Shown piece by piece: positions 6,626 to 7,710 of a DNA stretch of 7,710 bases; the first letter of the stretch is position 1, and the number at the start of each line of letters is the position of its first letter. The position numbers and the translations under genes are program-made. Origin of the DNA: SIAJ01 sp035258765 (GTDB lineage Bacteria > Planctomycetota > Planctomycetia > Gemmatales > Gemmataceae); NCBI GenBank assembly GCA_035258765.1, contig DATFWZ010000023.1, positions 1-7,710 of the forward strand, given 5' to 3'. The notes under the pieces were generated by a model, which saw nothing but the letters and a program-made list of their open reading frames with translations, searched no databases and was not told where the DNA came from.

Positions 6626-6661
6626 AGGATAGCAGGGCGCCGCGGGCGCAGGAAATGTCAA
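6626..6661 (-). promoter_or_regulatory. Possible polX promoter
   Basis: On the minus strand TGCTATCCT (TATCCT at 6631-6626) fits an extended -10 (TGnTATAAT) with four of six positions in the hexamer. A perfect TTGACA lies at 6661-6656, but the spacing is 24 bases, too long for a standard pair. The extended -10 may act alone, or the TTGACA may be chance. The region lies between the upstream gene's terminator and the polX start, where a promoter is expected. Confidence 0.33.
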
Positions 6662-6672
6662 ACGTGAAACAG

Positions 6673-6706
6673 CCCGTCGGGCCGGTTTGCCCACCTGCCC
6701 GACGGG
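6673..6706 (-). terminator. Hairpin terminator after the PseG-like gene
   Basis: CCCGTCGGGC (6673-6682) and GCCCGACGGG (6697-6706) form a perfect 10-base-pair stem with a 14-base loop. It starts eight bases after the minus-strand stop codon of the PseG-like gene. In the minus-strand direction the stem is followed by CTGTTTCACGTTTG, with short T runs. Position and stem strength fit an intrinsic terminator separating this gene from polX. Confidence 0.7.
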
Positions 6707-6714
6707 AGGCCGAT

Positions 6715-7710
6715 TCAGGCCGCCAGCCGCAACCGCGCCGGCTGAATGGGGGTGTGGATCAGGATTTCCAGCCCGTTGACGATGCGGTCCGGCCCGCGGC
6801 CGTCGATCATCATTCGGGCGCACCGACACATGCCGACGCGCTCCAGCTGGTCGTCGAGGATGTAGTTCACGGCATCGCGGAGGGTGTTGACAGTCACGTC
6901 GGCGGCCTTGCCCAGGTAGGTCGCGGCCCCGTCCTCGTCCATCTTCTTCGCGCTGGCGACGTGCCGGGCGTTCTGAGTGATGATCAGTTGCGGGACGCCG
7001 ACGCAGGCCATTTCCAGAGTCAGGCCGTCGCCACAGGTGAGGGCGAAGTGGGCCCGCGGCAGCCGCGTACCGAGTTCACTCGGCTCCGTCAGCAACTCGA
7101 GGCGGCCTTTGTTCTTCTCGGCCAGCTTTCGTAGGTCGCTCAGATGGGGGTGGTGGCTGCGCGCCAGGACGGACAGCTTCTCGACGCGGGACGCGGCGAG
7201 CAGGTCCTGGGCTCGCTGCACGGACTGGCCGGCGAAGTCATCCTCCCCGAACGCGATGATTCCGCGGTGGCCGCCCTGCGGCTCGCCGGACCGGAGCGCC
7301 CGCTGGCGGCGGAACACCGATCGCACGATGGCGTACTTCCGTCCGAGCAGGAACTGGGCCCCCGGTTCCCAATCGTACTCCTTGAGCGGCTTGCCGAGCA
7401 GCGGATTGATGACCAGCCGGTTCGGGAAGCGGACGCGGGCCTCGGAGTCGATCACGACGACCGTGGTGCCGGTGCTCGACAACTCGCGTAGGTACTCTTC
7501 CTGAATGCCGGGGGCATTGACTATGACCGCGGCCGCCCCGAGGCGGCGAACTTCGCGAATGGTTTCATCACAGTCCTCGGCCGTGCCGACTGGGTGGCCG
7601 GCGGTCAGGTAGTCGTTGCCGCCGCGGACGATCTGCGACAGGAGCGGAAACGGCTCGATCCGGCCGAGGAAATACGCGGGGCGACGACGCCGCTGGAGAG
7701 CCGCGGCGTA
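6715..7710 (-). CDS. PseG/SpsG-like nucleotide-sugar hydrolase or GT-B-fold protein (5' partial)
   Basis: The frame is open to the right edge, giving 331 visible residues (numbered from that edge) and no start. It begins YAAALQRRRRPAYFLGRIEP. A Rossmann-like stretch follows (EVRRLGAAAVIVNAPG, then TGTTVVVIDSEA), then LINP-type residues and FLLGRKYAIVRSVFRRQR, which matches the 'G..YA.LR..F...R' pattern of PseG. The C-terminal half has TCGDGLTLEMACVGVPQL (225-242, with E233) and MMIDGRGPDRIVNGL (near 300-314), both standard in PseG/SpsG proteins and related GT-B enzymes. PseG removes UDP from a trideoxy-sugar in pseudaminic acid synthesis, and SpsG is a related spore-coat polysaccharide protein. 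The N-terminal G-x-G-H/Y-x-x-R motif that would firm up this call lies outside the window. It could instead be fused to an upstream cytidylyltransferase domain. Surface glycan synthesis is the likely context; the substrate is unknown. Confidence 0.72.
   Translation of the reverse strand, partial: YAAALQRRRRPAYFLGRIEPFPLLSQIVRGGNDYLTAGHPVGTAEDCDETIREVRRLGAAAVIVNAPGIQEEYLRELSSTGTTVVVIDSEARVRFPNRLVINPLLGKPLKEYDWEPGAQFLLGRKYAIVRSVFRRQRALRSGEPQGGHRGIIAFGEDDFAGQSVQRAQDLLAASRVEKLSVLARSHHPHLSDLRKLAEKNKGRLELLTEPSELGTRLPRAHFALTCGDGLTLEMACVGVPQLIITQNARHVASAKKMDEDGAATYLGKAADVTVNTLRDAVNYILDDQLERVGMCRCARMMIDGRGPDRIVNGLEILIHTPIQPARLRLAA

Overview
The window is GC-rich, gene-dense bacterial DNA. It looks like a planctomycete of the Gemmata group, but this is inference from protein style, not from a marker gene. 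The clues are a membrane protein with an anti-sigma-like N-terminus, a Pro-Glu-Lys stalk, a FecR-like ectodomain and HEAT-like helices; a small orphan protein of a type I associate with planctomycetes; and variable use of Shine-Dalgarno sites. No rRNA, tRNA, CRISPR array, IS element or phage gene is visible, and no gene-free stretch exceeds about 160 bases.

Left half, plus strand. The window opens inside a large one-pass membrane protein gene (to 1870). Next comes a stand-alone gene for a 247-residue cytoplasmic protein of unknown function (2002-2745). A GC-rich hairpin (2803-2838) then precedes a complete class I/II PLP-dependent aminotransferase (2864-4114). Twenty-one bases after its stop, and behind a strong Shine-Dalgarno site, is a 118-residue gene whose outline resembles ParE/RelE toxins (4136-4492).

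Right half, minus strand. Read from the right edge, there is a PseG/SpsG-like nucleotide-sugar hydrolase or GT-B-type gene that has lost its N-terminus to the window edge (6715-7710). A good hairpin terminator follows it (6673-6706). Then come a complete polX (4810-6558), with both the family X polymerase and PHP nuclease residues intact, and a 105-residue small gene (4431-4748). The last 62 bases of that small gene overlap tail-to-tail with the end of the ParE-like gene.

Most of this is ordinary chromosome. The part most worth a second look is the convergent, overlapping pair of small genes at 4136-4748. It has visibly lower G+C than the aminotransferase beside it. One partner looks toxin-like; the other has a helix, beta-hairpin and C-terminal tail that could belong to an antitoxin-like protein. 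This is a hypothesis from sequence shape only. The hairpin-bearing leader of the aminotransferase and the mixed architecture of the first protein are secondary points of interest.
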